DNA from: Deltaproteobacteria bacterium
GTDB taxonomy: Bacteria > Lernaellota > Lernaellaia > JACKCT01
Assembly: GCA_020845895.1 (NCBI GenBank)
Contig: JADLEX010000065.1
Span: 1 to 37,941, forward strand
Length of the DNA stretch: 37,941 bases
Reading direction: 5' to 3'
Shown here: positions 10,601 to 17,354 of the stretch, one piece after another
Layout: each line of letters begins with the position of its first letter
Numbering within the stretch: position 1 is the stretch's first letter
Program-made: the position numbers and the translations under genes
Notes under the pieces: model-generated
What the model was told of the DNA's origin: nothing
Database searches by the model: none
What the model saw: only the letters and a program-made list of their open reading frames with translations

Positions 10601-10841
10601 GCTTCGCCCCGCGCAGGTTTGCGCCGGTCAGGTTCGTTTGGCGCAAATCGGCTTTCGAAAGGTCCGCGCCCGACAGATCCGCGCCGGAAAAATTGGCCTT
10701 ACGGAATTTTCCCCGCGAGAGATTTACCCCCGCGAGACGCGCGCCGGACACGTCGGAGCCGGCCCAGTTCGACCGCGAGAGGTCCTGCCCGGCGAGATCT
10801 CCGGCGCGAACTTTTTCCAACAGATTCGGCTCGATCGTCAT
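4686..10841 (-). CDS. Giant pentapeptide-repeat / transmembrane / multi-TPR protein
   Basis: An uninterrupted 2,051-residue protein. Residues about 16-248 are pentapeptide repeats (A-D/N-L-x-x units such as ADLSGADLSKADLRQTNL), which form a right-handed quadrilateral beta-helix. Residues about 284-304 form a single transmembrane helix preceded by Arg/Lys-rich sequence (RTLRTSR), so the positive-inside rule puts the pentapeptide domain in the cytoplasm and the rest in the periplasm. From about 325 to the end there is an almost unbroken run of TPR-like helix pairs (units with W/Y at the helix start, A-x-x-x-Y, and P at the turn), some 45-50 repeats by length. No catalytic domain is seen. The start ATG at 10841 has only a weak ribosome site (GAAAG). 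Composition matches the neighbours. It is probably a membrane-anchored scaffold for envelope or glycan machinery; that role is inferred from architecture and neighbours only. Confidence 0.85.
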   Translation of the reverse strand: MTIEPNLLEKVRAGDLAGQDLSRSNWAGSDVSGARLAGVNLSRGKFRKANFSGADLSGADLSKADLRQTNLTGANLRGAKLEKADLDGADLTGATLDEATLVGAKVREAKLENVRGEKSAWRDALASKSRFANVDFAGADFTGADLVETTWEGARLGGAYLERSIWINAELADVNAQSANATDIDFFLSQIRDCDFSGGTLIKSNWSSTRLERVDFRGANLAHAQFSGGRHEAVEFADAALKGAILKSVKGYDEAALIAFRERGAKTSSLLWLRVGRTLRTSRLAQAAVAVIVASVLAYGWLWYRDPANWSYTRLEQAAGDAVSKQDVPRAIRHYELILAKYPDDPFRVANIRVQLANLYLGQNKIDDARRYFDLVVAGTTDRPELKASLFSAELGLADALAQERRYEKSVAAFASFAERWNAYPESSRAWERIAQIEVLRGDVEAAEAAYMKIVGSRQFSSDAIFNANLSVARLWKEHGQGPKAIARLDEVLAQNVDIPQRAAQVLSQQIEVFVSMGDLEGAQAKLALVKERYADQTELILAAENAIADGEKNRGTPELAVARYERLLESAKEPVQIAGVASSLSAVLTQIGRFDDALKVLDGALERVKSVDEQAQRLTIDRVTVLLAARRLDEAAKILEGLRETLKDAGARNNAAIMLAGVYRNRGEHEKARELLNEVLADSEESPHMQSTIRQTLGDIAWELGDANEAVAQYRRVSELTTDLNLNFNPDLNIVNVYRQSRNLTEWKKQIELMAKRYVGDPVLAARTRSEEAEYLRLTGDVAGAEAIWNDVAKNPQADVALGALRSLQMLYADQGRIADLDVVAKTLADRFPTRTDDLSVVRLAKAESLARARDFDAALAEFRAIVESAPPASARQAYSRIMDIEAQRGNLDAVRAAYDRAIAIPTTEVGGRAQLIQKLANAIADSGRFPEALSMLEAASAQEKEPREQAQLMLALAGFHDRGASPDAAINAYESLIGKYAGDGRIVEVAQARFSLGQLLERKGDLAGARKHYETLIATPTDDGTSSGARTALVRVMVAQGQLDAATTMIAEVRAKGPGSQGTADAMSLVLGESLARTGKLDLAVRALEPLTAESELPALRKQALIALAQAYSNAREWEKARRAFEAIAKDYSDDEVASDQARMGIAWTLKSEDRRADAVAAYEKAAKAAKSPESRLNALTELISLAVDAGDAAAVAQLAGEIGKDFANRPDALAAANSGLAQIAGRAGRIDDAVAAWRKNLDLALPANAQFQVVQQIVQAYVQADRTAEAEKLLTEMGKRFPGDFAYQSDVKTALAQLMSATGRADEAAKLLGGVVESANEPGRKANVAFQLAQLHRQNNRFDDALRSYDDLLKNSGLEQSLRDQATAGRAETLRQARRFDEAVAAFLAIAEKGTTAESREWALGSAAQCYAEQNRFDDAVKLYRDLLARADGAASAEQAHYGLSNALKQAGRTDEALATLEELKKATTDPAKSLRVDVAIARLHQDANRPEEAAKIFRAVSESNSADAVMREEATWELAQSLRKMRALDDSLALFRKLAKDSKSPETRRQSETSVAQILAEMGDVAAAKDAFDKLIAAETDAAEKARLSTELGGIFQQSNRPKDAQAAYRRAVELAPRSLTALWATQSLAQIALNENDLATARKYFEQMLASPTAQESARMNARFGLADVAKRSGKIDDAIAQYQTALKEAKNDSDRAHVRNMLAQAFIEKKKPEDARAIYQAVIDDAQAAPIARARALIGLGHLLRSSGEEAKARAAFLSAANVMPKDPSASEAIQAAIASDLETGDIRGFEEHLALLRERFPGDRNAADNVLQQKIEKHRERQQWDEALASLETLLAQTKDPERRRWAHFTKGQSLSGLGRYDEARTAFQAIEDAPDADRNTILQARIGQAHNELARGDDEAAADILLEIAKKFPDAPQSVVALFDLAQIRQQEPAGDVESVFRAILSAKAAKDQDLINAHMGLASHYAQRKMVSSAVKEYQTVFDTWPDRQDTAWALSSAAMLLKDNGDQSQAVRLLERLIAKFPPEHEAVIGAKQTLSQIYKR

Positions 10842-10893
10842 GACACGCTTTCGGCCGCCCGGCGGCCCCCCGCAGGGTGGTGATGGATGTTTG

Positions 10894-10924
10894 ATTTTAT
10901 GGCGTCACGAACGCCCGAACGCAA
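10894..10924 (-). promoter_or_regulatory. Possible promoter of the giant gene
   Basis: On the minus strand TAAAAT (10899-10894) is a good -10; the best -35 is TTGCGT (10924-10919) with a long 19-base spacer. It sits in the 100-base gap between the GT2 gene and the giant gene, about 50 bases before the ATG. This gap otherwise holds only GC-rich sequence with short palindromes. Confidence 0.3.
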
Positions 10925-10941
10925 GCGGTGCCCGGCGTGCG

Positions 10942-11808
10942 TCACCGTTGCCCGCTCTGACGCCACGCGACGAATCGGGTTCCCGGGTGGAGCGGGCGCA
11001 GCCGGATTGCCGAACTCCAATGCGCGGCCGCGGTATTCGTATCACCGATTCCTTCGAGGGCCTTGGCCGCGACCACATGCAGGCTCCACAGGCGGCGGGC
11101 CTCACGGCGATCGGGTTTCGCCCCCGCATCGCGTAAGTCCTCCTCCACCACCGTCGCGCAGGCCGGATACATGACGGCGGCGAGTCGGCCGGTCTGCGTT
11201 CCATGGAGATGATAGACGCTCAGCGGTTTGGGATCGAACGCGATCGGCCCCGCCGCCGCGAGCCGCATCCACAGGTCGTAGTCTTCCGCCGGTTCGAAGC
11301 GATGGCGAAAACCGCCGAGGCGAGCGACGACCTCGCGGCGTGCCAGCACCGACGACGTCGGGATCACGTTGTCCGCCCGGAGCCGCTCCCGAATCGATCC
11401 CGCGAACGGGGGTTGACGGCTGAAGATCGTCTCCCCGCGCGCCCGGTCGCCGGCAACCTTCGCGTCCGAATAAACGGCCACGAGATCGGGGTTTGCGTCA
11501 ATCAGGCGCAACTGGCGTTCCAGGCGATCCGGCGCCCATTCATCGTCGTCGTCGAGAAACGCGAGCCACTCGCCGCCCGCCGCATCGATCGCCGCATTGC
11601 GAGCGAGAGCCGCTCCGGCTCCATTGTGGGTGATGATGCGAACGCGGTTCCGCCAGTGATCGGCGATCGAAGCGACCGATTCGCGCTCCGACTCGTGACA
11701 CGAAACGAGGGCTTCGTCGGCGGGTCGGTTCTGGGAAAACACGCTCGCCAGCGCGCGGCGCAGCATGTCGGGCCGGTTTCGGGTCGGAATGACGGCGCTA
11801 ACCCGCAT
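10942..11808 (-). CDS. Family 2 glycosyltransferase
   Basis: A 288-residue GT-A fold enzyme. The N-terminus (VSAVIPTRNRPDMLRRAL) and the DDDDEW motif at residues 86-90, which includes the DxD-type nucleotide-sugar/metal site, are typical of GT2 inverting glycosyltransferases. A later EDYDLWMRLA is the family's conserved acidic ED...W region. A C-terminal extension of about 80 residues has no clear motif. It has no membrane helix, so it should work at the cytoplasmic face. Its ATG overlaps the end of the upstream amidotransferase gene by 11 bases, so the two are translationally coupled. The donor and acceptor sugars are unknown. Confidence 0.88.
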   Translation of the reverse strand: MRVSAVIPTRNRPDMLRRALASVFSQNRPADEALVSCHESERESVASIADHWRNRVRIITHNGAGAALARNAAIDAAGGEWLAFLDDDDEWAPDRLERQLRLIDANPDLVAVYSDAKVAGDRARGETIFSRQPPFAGSIRERLRADNVIPTSSVLARREVVARLGGFRHRFEPAEDYDLWMRLAAAGPIAFDPKPLSVYHLHGTQTGRLAAVMYPACATVVEEDLRDAGAKPDRREARRLWSLHVVAAKALEGIGDTNTAAAHWSSAIRLRPLHPGTRFVAWRQSGQR

Positions 11809-13531
11809 CGCGGCGATGATCGGGAAAGTAGTTCCGGAACCACAATTCCAGACTCACGCGACTGTACCGACCTCGATCGAATTCTCCCCGCGGGCTGCCG
11901 TTGCCCGGCATTTCGATCCGCGCGGCGAGCGACGATTCGAGATCGCTCGCCCATTCGTCGAGGGGCCCGAAGAGCCAATCGTGAAACGGAACGACCAGCC
12001 CCTTCTTGTCGCGACGATCGAGAATCGCATCGGGCACGATTCCGCGAAGAGCTTTTCGCAAGATCCTCTTGGTGCCGTTTTCGTCGATCTTGCATCGCTC
12101 GGGCAGACGGAATCCGAATTCGATCAGCCGGTGATCGAGAAAGGGGCAGCGGTTTTCGAGCCCGACCGCGGCACAGGCGCGATCGTTCATGGTGAGGAGC
12201 GACGGCAGCGAAACATGGGCATCGAAATTGCCCATGCGGTCCACGAGCGGGGTATGCCGCGCGAACATTCGGCGTACGAGTTCGAAATGGGGGTCGGGGT
12301 GTTCGGGGCGATAACGGGCGACCAGTTCGAAATACCGATGGGCCGGGTCGCCGAACATGCGCGGATTCCAGAAGTACCTCGCGAGCGACTGGTACGAAGA
12401 CAGCTCCTCGCTGCGCGCGAGTCGGTCTTCCCACGCCATCAGCAGATAGCGAACGTACCCGCCGAAAACCTCGTCCGCGCCCTGTCCGCCGAGGATCACC
12501 TTGACTCCTTGGTCTCGCGCCGCCTCGGCCAGCATGAACTCCGCGATCACGGATGCCGTGGCGACCGGCTGGTCGAGATGGCGGATCACAGCCGGCAATT
12601 TGTCGCGAAAATCCCCGGCCGTCGGGCTGACAACCACTTGTCGCGCACCGATGTGTTTTGCGACGAGCTCGGCGTACGCAAATTCGTCGAACTTGGACCC
12701 GAGCGGAAATCGGCAGGTGAAGGCGATATCCGGCTTCGCGATGCACGCGATGGCGGCCGAGTCGATGCCTCCCGAAAGGAATATTCCGAGATCGACATCG
12801 GACATAAGGCGGATGGCGACCGCGTCCACGAGCAACGCACGCAATTCCTCGACGAGATCGCTTTCCGATCGCGTGGATGATTCGCCGTTCGGAATTTCCC
12901 AATATCGCCCGATCACCACATCGCGGCCGTCGAAACTCAGCGTATGAGCGGGCGGAAGTTCCTCGATGCCCTCGAACAGCGTATCCGGCGCGAGCGCCGT
13001 GTCCCAAACCCAGTACGATTCGCCCACCCGGGGTCGAGTCGAAACATGCGGTAACAAACCCTTGATCTCGGACGCGAAGAAAAATCCCGCATCCGTCCGG
13101 GCCCAGTACAGCGGTTTTTCGCCCATGCGATCGCGTGCGAGAAAAAGCCGAAGTCCATCCCAGATCGCGAAGGCAAACTGGCCGTTGAGGCGGTCGACGA
13201 CGCGCTCGCCCCACTCCTCGTAACCGTGGACGAGAACCTCGGTGTCGGTCCGCGTCGTGAAAACGTGCCCTTTTGCCGCGAGTTCGTCGCGAAGCGACCG
13301 GTAGTTGAAAATCTCGCCGTTGTAGACGACGTGTACGGTTCCGGTCTCGTTCGAGATCGGTTGGGATCCGGTCACCAGATCGATGATGGAGAGGCGACGG
13401 ATCGCAAGTTGAACCGGACGGTCACGCAACTCCCGCGCTTCGTCCGGGCCGCGATGCGCGATGGCGCGCGACATGGGATCGACATCGAGTGCCTCCCCGG
13501 GCCGCGTGTAGAACCCCGCGATGCCGCACAT
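11798..13531 (-). CDS. asnB: Asparagine synthase (glutamine-hydrolysing)-like amidotransferase
   Basis: A 577-residue protein with both AsnB domains. It begins MCGIAGF, so Cys2 becomes the N-terminal nucleophile of the class II glutamine amidotransferase; AHRGPD, YNGEIFNYRSLR and TDTEV follow as expected. The synthetase domain has the ATP-pyrophosphatase loop SGGIDS (253-258) and GGQGADEVFGGY (348-359). It would transfer glutamine nitrogen to an AMP-activated carboxylate. It sits between two GT2 genes. AsnB paralogues in exopolysaccharide clusters are common and are thought to amidate sugar acids or other glycan precursors, so this may not be the cell's asparagine enzyme. The upstream ribosome site is weak. 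The symbol marks the family, not a proven substrate. Confidence 0.88.
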   Translation of the reverse strand: MCGIAGFYTRPGEALDVDPMSRAIAHRGPDEARELRDRPVQLAIRRLSIIDLVTGSQPISNETGTVHVVYNGEIFNYRSLRDELAAKGHVFTTRTDTEVLVHGYEEWGERVVDRLNGQFAFAIWDGLRLFLARDRMGEKPLYWARTDAGFFFASEIKGLLPHVSTRPRVGESYWVWDTALAPDTLFEGIEELPPAHTLSFDGRDVVIGRYWEIPNGESSTRSESDLVEELRALLVDAVAIRLMSDVDLGIFLSGGIDSAAIACIAKPDIAFTCRFPLGSKFDEFAYAELVAKHIGARQVVVSPTAGDFRDKLPAVIRHLDQPVATASVIAEFMLAEAARDQGVKVILGGQGADEVFGGYVRYLLMAWEDRLARSEELSSYQSLARYFWNPRMFGDPAHRYFELVARYRPEHPDPHFELVRRMFARHTPLVDRMGNFDAHVSLPSLLTMNDRACAAVGLENRCPFLDHRLIEFGFRLPERCKIDENGTKRILRKALRGIVPDAILDRRDKKGLVVPFHDWLFGPLDEWASDLESSLAARIEMPGNGSPRGEFDRGRYSRVSLELWFRNYFPDHRRDAG

Positions 13532-13573
13532 CGTCAGACGCCCCGTCGCACGAAATCTCCGCCCCGTCGCAAC

Positions 13574-14320
13574 CTATCGGCCCTTCCCGAGCGCCCGGCA
13601 CGCCGGACCGATGCGAAACTCCCACAGCGCGCGCGGAATATCCGCGAGCGCCGACACCGCGAAACGCACCGGAGCGTTGATGAAACTCACGCCGGCCGCA
13701 CGTTCGTCGAAGACCACGGGCACCTGCCGGATGCGATGTCCCCGCCGGTGCGCCGCGATCGCGATGAAGTGCTGAAAGTGACGGAACGGACGGGAAAAAT
13801 CGAGGACATCGGTCATGGCCGACCGCGTGTAAAGCACGAATCCGCTCTTGTTGTCGCGCAGACGCGTCCCGAACAGCAGATTCAGCAACGCGGACAGCCC
13901 GGACGTGAGCAGCACGCGCAGCCGGTCGCGCCCGACCTGGTCGCGCCGCCAGCCCTGCACGAACTCGACGTTTTCGTTGTCCATCACGTCGACAAGCGTC
14001 GGAATGTCCTCCGGGCGGTACTGCAGATCGGCGTCGATCGTCACGAGGCGCGGTGCGCCCGTGGCCAGCAGCCCCGACCGCCAGCTTTCGACGATTCCCC
14101 GGTTTTTCTCGTGGCGCACCGGTTTCACCCAGCGATGGGCAGCGGCCTGCTCGCCGATTTTCGCCCACGTGTCGTCGTGGCTGCCGTCGTCGACCAGAAC
14201 CAGCTCGAACGAAATGCCGCGCCCGGACAGCGCCTGCCCGACGCGCTCCGCGAGCGCGCCGACGTTCGGACCCTCGTTGAAACACGGCGCAATGACGGCG
14301 AGGTCGACGGGATCGGCCAA
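13574..14320 (-). CDS. Family 2 glycosyltransferase, dolichol/polyprenyl-phosphate sugar synthase-like
   Basis: A 248-residue GT2 enzyme with IAPCFNEGPNVGAL at the start, VLVDDGSHDDTW (43-61) and IDADLQYRPEDIP with the DAD motif at 96-98. This pattern is shared with DPM1-type polyprenyl-phosphate mannosyl/glucosyl transferases, which make lipid-linked sugars for GT-C enzymes such as the one at 2967-4670. No C-terminal membrane helices are present, unlike ArnC/GtrB types. The start is TTG at 14320, with AAGGA 9 bases upstream. It is the first gene of the minus-strand operon that continues with asnB (42-base gap) and another GT2. It is divergent from sfsA across a 230-base gap. Confidence 0.85.
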   Translation of the reverse strand: MADPVDLAVIAPCFNEGPNVGALAERVGQALSGRGISFELVLVDDGSHDDTWAKIGEQAAAHRWVKPVRHEKNRGIVESWRSGLLATGAPRLVTIDADLQYRPEDIPTLVDVMDNENVEFVQGWRRDQVGRDRLRVLLTSGLSALLNLLFGTRLRDNKSGFVLYTRSAMTDVLDFSRPFRHFQHFIAIAAHRRGHRIRQVPVVFDERAAGVSFINAPVRFAVSALADIPRALWEFRIGPACRALGKGR

Positions 14321-14469
14321 TGGGAAGATTCCTTGGGAGACGTGGGAACTTCGCGCTGAGATTCAGCTTCCGTATGTATCAGGATTCGAAGCGGGGGATC
14401 AAGCGAACTGCACGTCACGCCTTCTTTCGGATGAGGCGTTACGAAGCGACCCGCACGACGAACGGCGCG

Positions 14470-14513
14470 CAGGTACGGACGGCGACACTTCCAGGTACGG
14501 ACGGCGCCACTTC
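14470..14513 (+). repeat. Two tandem 22-bp repeats upstream of the sfsA promoter
   Basis: Two direct copies of CAGGTACGGACGGCG[A/C]CACTTC (14470-14491 and 14492-14513) differ at one base. They end one base before the -35 hexamer at 14515. A period of 22 bases is about two helical turns, so a bound protein would sit on one face of the DNA next to RNA polymerase. They look like tandem binding sites for an unidentified regulator. Confidence 0.75.
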
Positions 14514-14514
14514 G

Positions 14515-14543
14515 TTGACACCCCGGGGGGCGATTCATAGGAT
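14515..14543 (+). promoter_or_regulatory. sigma70-type promoter of sfsA
   Basis: A perfect -35 TTGACA (14515-14520) and a -10 TAGGAT (14538-14543) are separated by exactly 17 bases. Transcription should begin near 14550, at or next to the GTG start of sfsA at 14551, so the message may be leaderless. The -10 overlaps the ATG at 14542, which argues against that ATG being the start when this promoter is used. Confidence 0.7.
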
Positions 14544-14550
14544 GCGCCGC

Positions 14551-15249
14551 GTGATTTACGATCCGCCGCTCGTCGCGGCCGTGTACTGCGAACGTCCGAA
14601 TCGCTTCACGGCTCGCGTGCGCGTGGGCGAAGCCGCGGTGGACGCCCACCTGGCCAACCCGGGGCGCATGGCCGAATTGCTCGTCCCCGGAGCGCGGTGT
14701 TATGTTCGACATCGTCCGGACCGGATCGGGCGTCTCCAGTGGGACGCCTGCTTGATTCGGCACCGAGGAGTCTGGGTCGGACTGCAATCGCATCTGGCCA
14801 ACGACCTTGTGGAAGAAGCGTTGCGGCGCGGAGCCGTGCCTTCGTTGTCCGAATACGACGTGGATCGCCGGGAAGTGCCGCACGGCGATGGGCGATTCGA
14901 CTTCGCGCTCCGGCACCGCCGGCGATCGGAACGATTGATGCTGCTCGAGGTGAAAAGCTGCACGCTGGTCGAGGGGCGCCGGGGGCTGTTTCCCGACGCT
15001 CCGACCACACGCGGCGCACGCCATGTTCGCGAGGCGACCCGGTTCGTCCAGGCGGGCGGTGAGGCGGCGATTCTGTTCTGCGTCGGTCGGCCCGATGCTG
15101 ATACGGTTTCGCCGAATCGTGAAACCGACCCCGATTTCGGGAGCGCGCTCGACGGAGCCTCGGCCGCCGGCGTTCGATTGCTCGCAGTGCGGTGTTCGGT
15201 TTCGCCGACGCGAATGACGGTTCGCGACGAAATTCCGGTGGTGCTGTGA
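14551..15249 (+). CDS. sfsA: SfsA, sugar fermentation stimulation protein homologue
   Basis: A 232-residue SfsA family protein (E. coli SfsA has 234). The sequence IYDPPL at the start, RPNRFxARV, HLANPGRM, GRFDFAL, LLEVKSCTLVE, GLFPDAPTTRGARHVREA and the AILFCVGR strand follow the SfsA order along the whole length. The EVK and nearby acidic residues are the nuclease-like core of this family, which binds DNA or nucleic acid; its real function is unsettled. The GTG start at 14551 is chosen because it aligns with E. coli SfsA (M-x-F/Y-x-PPL) and sits at the predicted transcript start; an in-frame ATG at 14542 is the alternative. The last four bases overlap a possible GTG start of the next gene. 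Confidence 0.9.
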   Translation: MIYDPPLVAAVYCERPNRFTARVRVGEAAVDAHLANPGRMAELLVPGARCYVRHRPDRIGRLQWDACLIRHRGVWVGLQSHLANDLVEEALRRGAVPSLSEYDVDRREVPHGDGRFDFALRHRRRSERLMLLEVKSCTLVEGRRGLFPDAPTTRGARHVREATRFVQAGGEAAILFCVGRPDADTVSPNRETDPDFGSALDGASAAGVRLLAVRCSVSPTRMTVRDEIPVVL

Positions 15250-15266
15250 CAAGTTCAGAGGGTGCC

Positions 15267-17135
15267 GTGACGAATCCGTGGAAAACACTCGGCTCTACCG
15301 CGTTGATGGCGCTGCTGCTCGCCGTCGCGGTCGTGCTGATGTACCCGGGCCTCGTTGATTTCGACCGTCGCGTCCCCGCGTCGGACGATGAGGCGGTCGT
15401 CGCCTGGCTCGACGCCTCGCTATTCGATCAGACGCTCCGGAGTTCGTGGCTTCGCGTCGGCGGTTTCCCTGCATATTACGCGGAGGTCGAGGGCGGACTC
15501 GCCGTCGGATCGCATCCCCGCGACGGCGCGGCGTCGCCCATCACGCTCGCGTTGCTGCGCCTCGACGCGATTGACGCGGTCAAGATCAAGACGCTTCTCG
15601 CGATCTGGGCGGGGGCAATGGGTGCGTATTTGATGGGCCGGCGGATGGGCGCGGGTCGCGCCGCGTCGTTCACGGCGGCCCTGCTGCTGCCCGCGTCGGG
15701 GTTCGTACGCGACGCGATCCACGCCGACCCCCTCTCCCTCCAAGCCCTGTTCGCCCTGCCCGCGCTACCAATCGTGCTCTACGCACCCGCGAACCCGGCG
15801 ACGATTCTGTTGTGTGCGCTCGCGGTGGTGCTGTCGTCGTTTCAGACCGGTTCGCTCGTCGCGTTCGCGCCGCTGGCGCTCGTTCTCGCGGGGCTCGCCC
15901 GCGCCCTGCGCGAGCCGGATCGACGCAGGACCGGAATCACCTTCGCGCTGCTCATCGCCGTTCACGCGCTGCTCATCGGCGCCATCCGCTGGCTGCCCGG
16001 CGTCGAGTTCTGGGACGCGCGGGAGATCGGTCACGCGATCCAGTCGATCACCGTTGCACCGGTGTCGCTCGCGATGCGCGCGTGGCGGTTGGCCGATGCC
16101 CTCGCCCCCGCCGGCGCCGTGTCGCTCGCCGCGATCCTGGCGCTTACGGCCCTCGGGTTCGCCAAGGACCGCGCGTCGAGATTCCTCATCGTGCTCGGCG
16201 CGGCGCTGCTCGCCTACGCCCTCGTCCCCGCCGCGGAACCCGGCGACACCATGGCTTCGCAAATCTGGTGGGTGATCCGCCCCTTCTCCAACCCGGCGTC
16301 GGCCGCGCCGATCTGGGCGCTCGCCATCCTCTCGGGCGTTTGCGCCATCGCGCTGCACGCGTTCTTCATCGCCACCCGGTCGCGGGCCGCGCACCTGGTG
16401 CCCATCGCCGCCGCCGCCGCGCTCGGCGCTTCGACCATGCACGCCGCACCGCCCCAGCGCGACGTTCCACTGCTTCGACCCGATCCGTTGCTCATCGGTC
16501 CGGTCCGGGAAGCGAAGCCGTTCTTCACGGTCCGTACCCGATTCTTCACCAATGAACTCGACCGGCCGATCGATCTGCACCCGACGCTGATCGTCGAAGA
16601 CGGGCTCGCGGCCCGCAACGCGGTCGAACCGTTCCGCGGACAGCGCCGGACTTCGCATCGCGTTCATGTGCAGGCCGGGCAATTCAAGCTCCGACGCAAC
16701 TCGCAGGATCGCGGCGAGGCATGGTTCCCCTATCGCAATGGCGATGTCCGTTCCGTCGTGGAGACGCCCGCCGGTCTGGAAATCCACGTGGTGACGCGAA
16801 AGGAACGCACCACCCTCGTCGTGAACCGCAACTTCGACGACGACTGGTCGGTGCTCATTGAATCCGCCGAAACACCGCCCCCGCCGGAACCGGAGATCCC
16901 CGAGGAGATCTTCGAACAACCGCCGGAGAGCGTGCCTCCGCTCGCGCTGCCCGAGCCTCGCGTTTTCCCCACGCGGGGTCTCGTCTCGACGCGCCTCGAC
17001 CACGCGGGCGAACAGGTCGTGACGCTGACCTATGCCGGCAGCATGTGGCGCTACGGGATGGGACTTTCGTGCGTGTCGTTGGTGCTGGCGTTGGCGTCCG
17101 CCGTCGGGTTTCTCGCACGCCGGGAGGATGCCTGA
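15267..17135 (+). CDS. Polytopic membrane protein, YfhO-like
   Basis: A protein of about 622 residues with an N-terminal signal-anchor, roughly ten membrane helices up to residue about 410, and a large extracytoplasmic C-terminal domain closed by a last helix and RREDA. The C-terminal part (VVNRNFDDDWSV, later TRLDHAGEQVVTLTYAGS, then a membrane helix) resembles the end of YfhO-type GT-C proteins, where a YPGW-like motif precedes a beta-rich domain. A proline- and glutamate-rich insert lies near residue 545. GTG 15267 has AGAGGG four bases upstream; a GTG at 15246 overlapping the sfsA stop is the alternative start. Its role may be glycosylation of lipids or polymers, but the usual YfhO N-terminal catalytic motif is not obvious. 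Confidence 0.65.
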   Translation: MTNPWKTLGSTALMALLLAVAVVLMYPGLVDFDRRVPASDDEAVVAWLDASLFDQTLRSSWLRVGGFPAYYAEVEGGLAVGSHPRDGAASPITLALLRLDAIDAVKIKTLLAIWAGAMGAYLMGRRMGAGRAASFTAALLLPASGFVRDAIHADPLSLQALFALPALPIVLYAPANPATILLCALAVVLSSFQTGSLVAFAPLALVLAGLARALREPDRRRTGITFALLIAVHALLIGAIRWLPGVEFWDAREIGHAIQSITVAPVSLAMRAWRLADALAPAGAVSLAAILALTALGFAKDRASRFLIVLGAALLAYALVPAAEPGDTMASQIWWVIRPFSNPASAAPIWALAILSGVCAIALHAFFIATRSRAAHLVPIAAAAALGASTMHAAPPQRDVPLLRPDPLLIGPVREAKPFFTVRTRFFTNELDRPIDLHPTLIVEDGLAARNAVEPFRGQRRTSHRVHVQAGQFKLRRNSQDRGEAWFPYRNGDVRSVVETPAGLEIHVVTRKERTTLVVNRNFDDDWSVLIESAETPPPPEPEIPEEIFEQPPESVPPLALPEPRVFPTRGLVSTRLDHAGEQVVTLTYAGSMWRYGMGLSCVSLVLALASAVGFLARREDA

Positions 17136-17164
17136 TCCAGGCGGGGTCCGAACGGATTTTCGCC

Positions 17165-17192
17165 TTGTCTGGTACGATTCTTGTGGTAAGAT
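17165..17192 (+). promoter_or_regulatory. Promoter for the yebC-ruvCAB operon
   Basis: TTGTCT (17165-17170) and TAAGAT (17187-17192) are 16 bases apart, in the 219-base gap before yebC. This leaves a 5' leader of about 155 bases. I see no recognisable riboswitch or clear terminator hairpin in it. Confidence 0.55.
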
Positions 17193-17354
17193 CCCGCCCG
17201 GCCGCGCGTTTTGTTCAAACTCAGCATCGAGGTTCGAGGACATCCCATCCGCCCATGCGGACGACGCCCGAAATCGCTTCCCGCACGAAACGTGCGAAGC
17301 TGCGGCGAAGTGCGTGTCCTTCTCCCTCGGAGTTGAATCGATCAGGAGGTTGCC

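Noticed and set aside
11502-13214. 570-codon minus-strand frame inside the asnB/GT2 region
   Set aside because: Out-of-frame with two well-supported genes and Arg/Ser/Pro-rich without domains.
17170-17185. sigma54-like -24/-12 element (TGGTACG, 4 bases, TTGT) before yebC
   Set aside because: The -12 GC is GT here, and a sigma70-type promoter overlaps it. One invariant base missing makes it unlikely.
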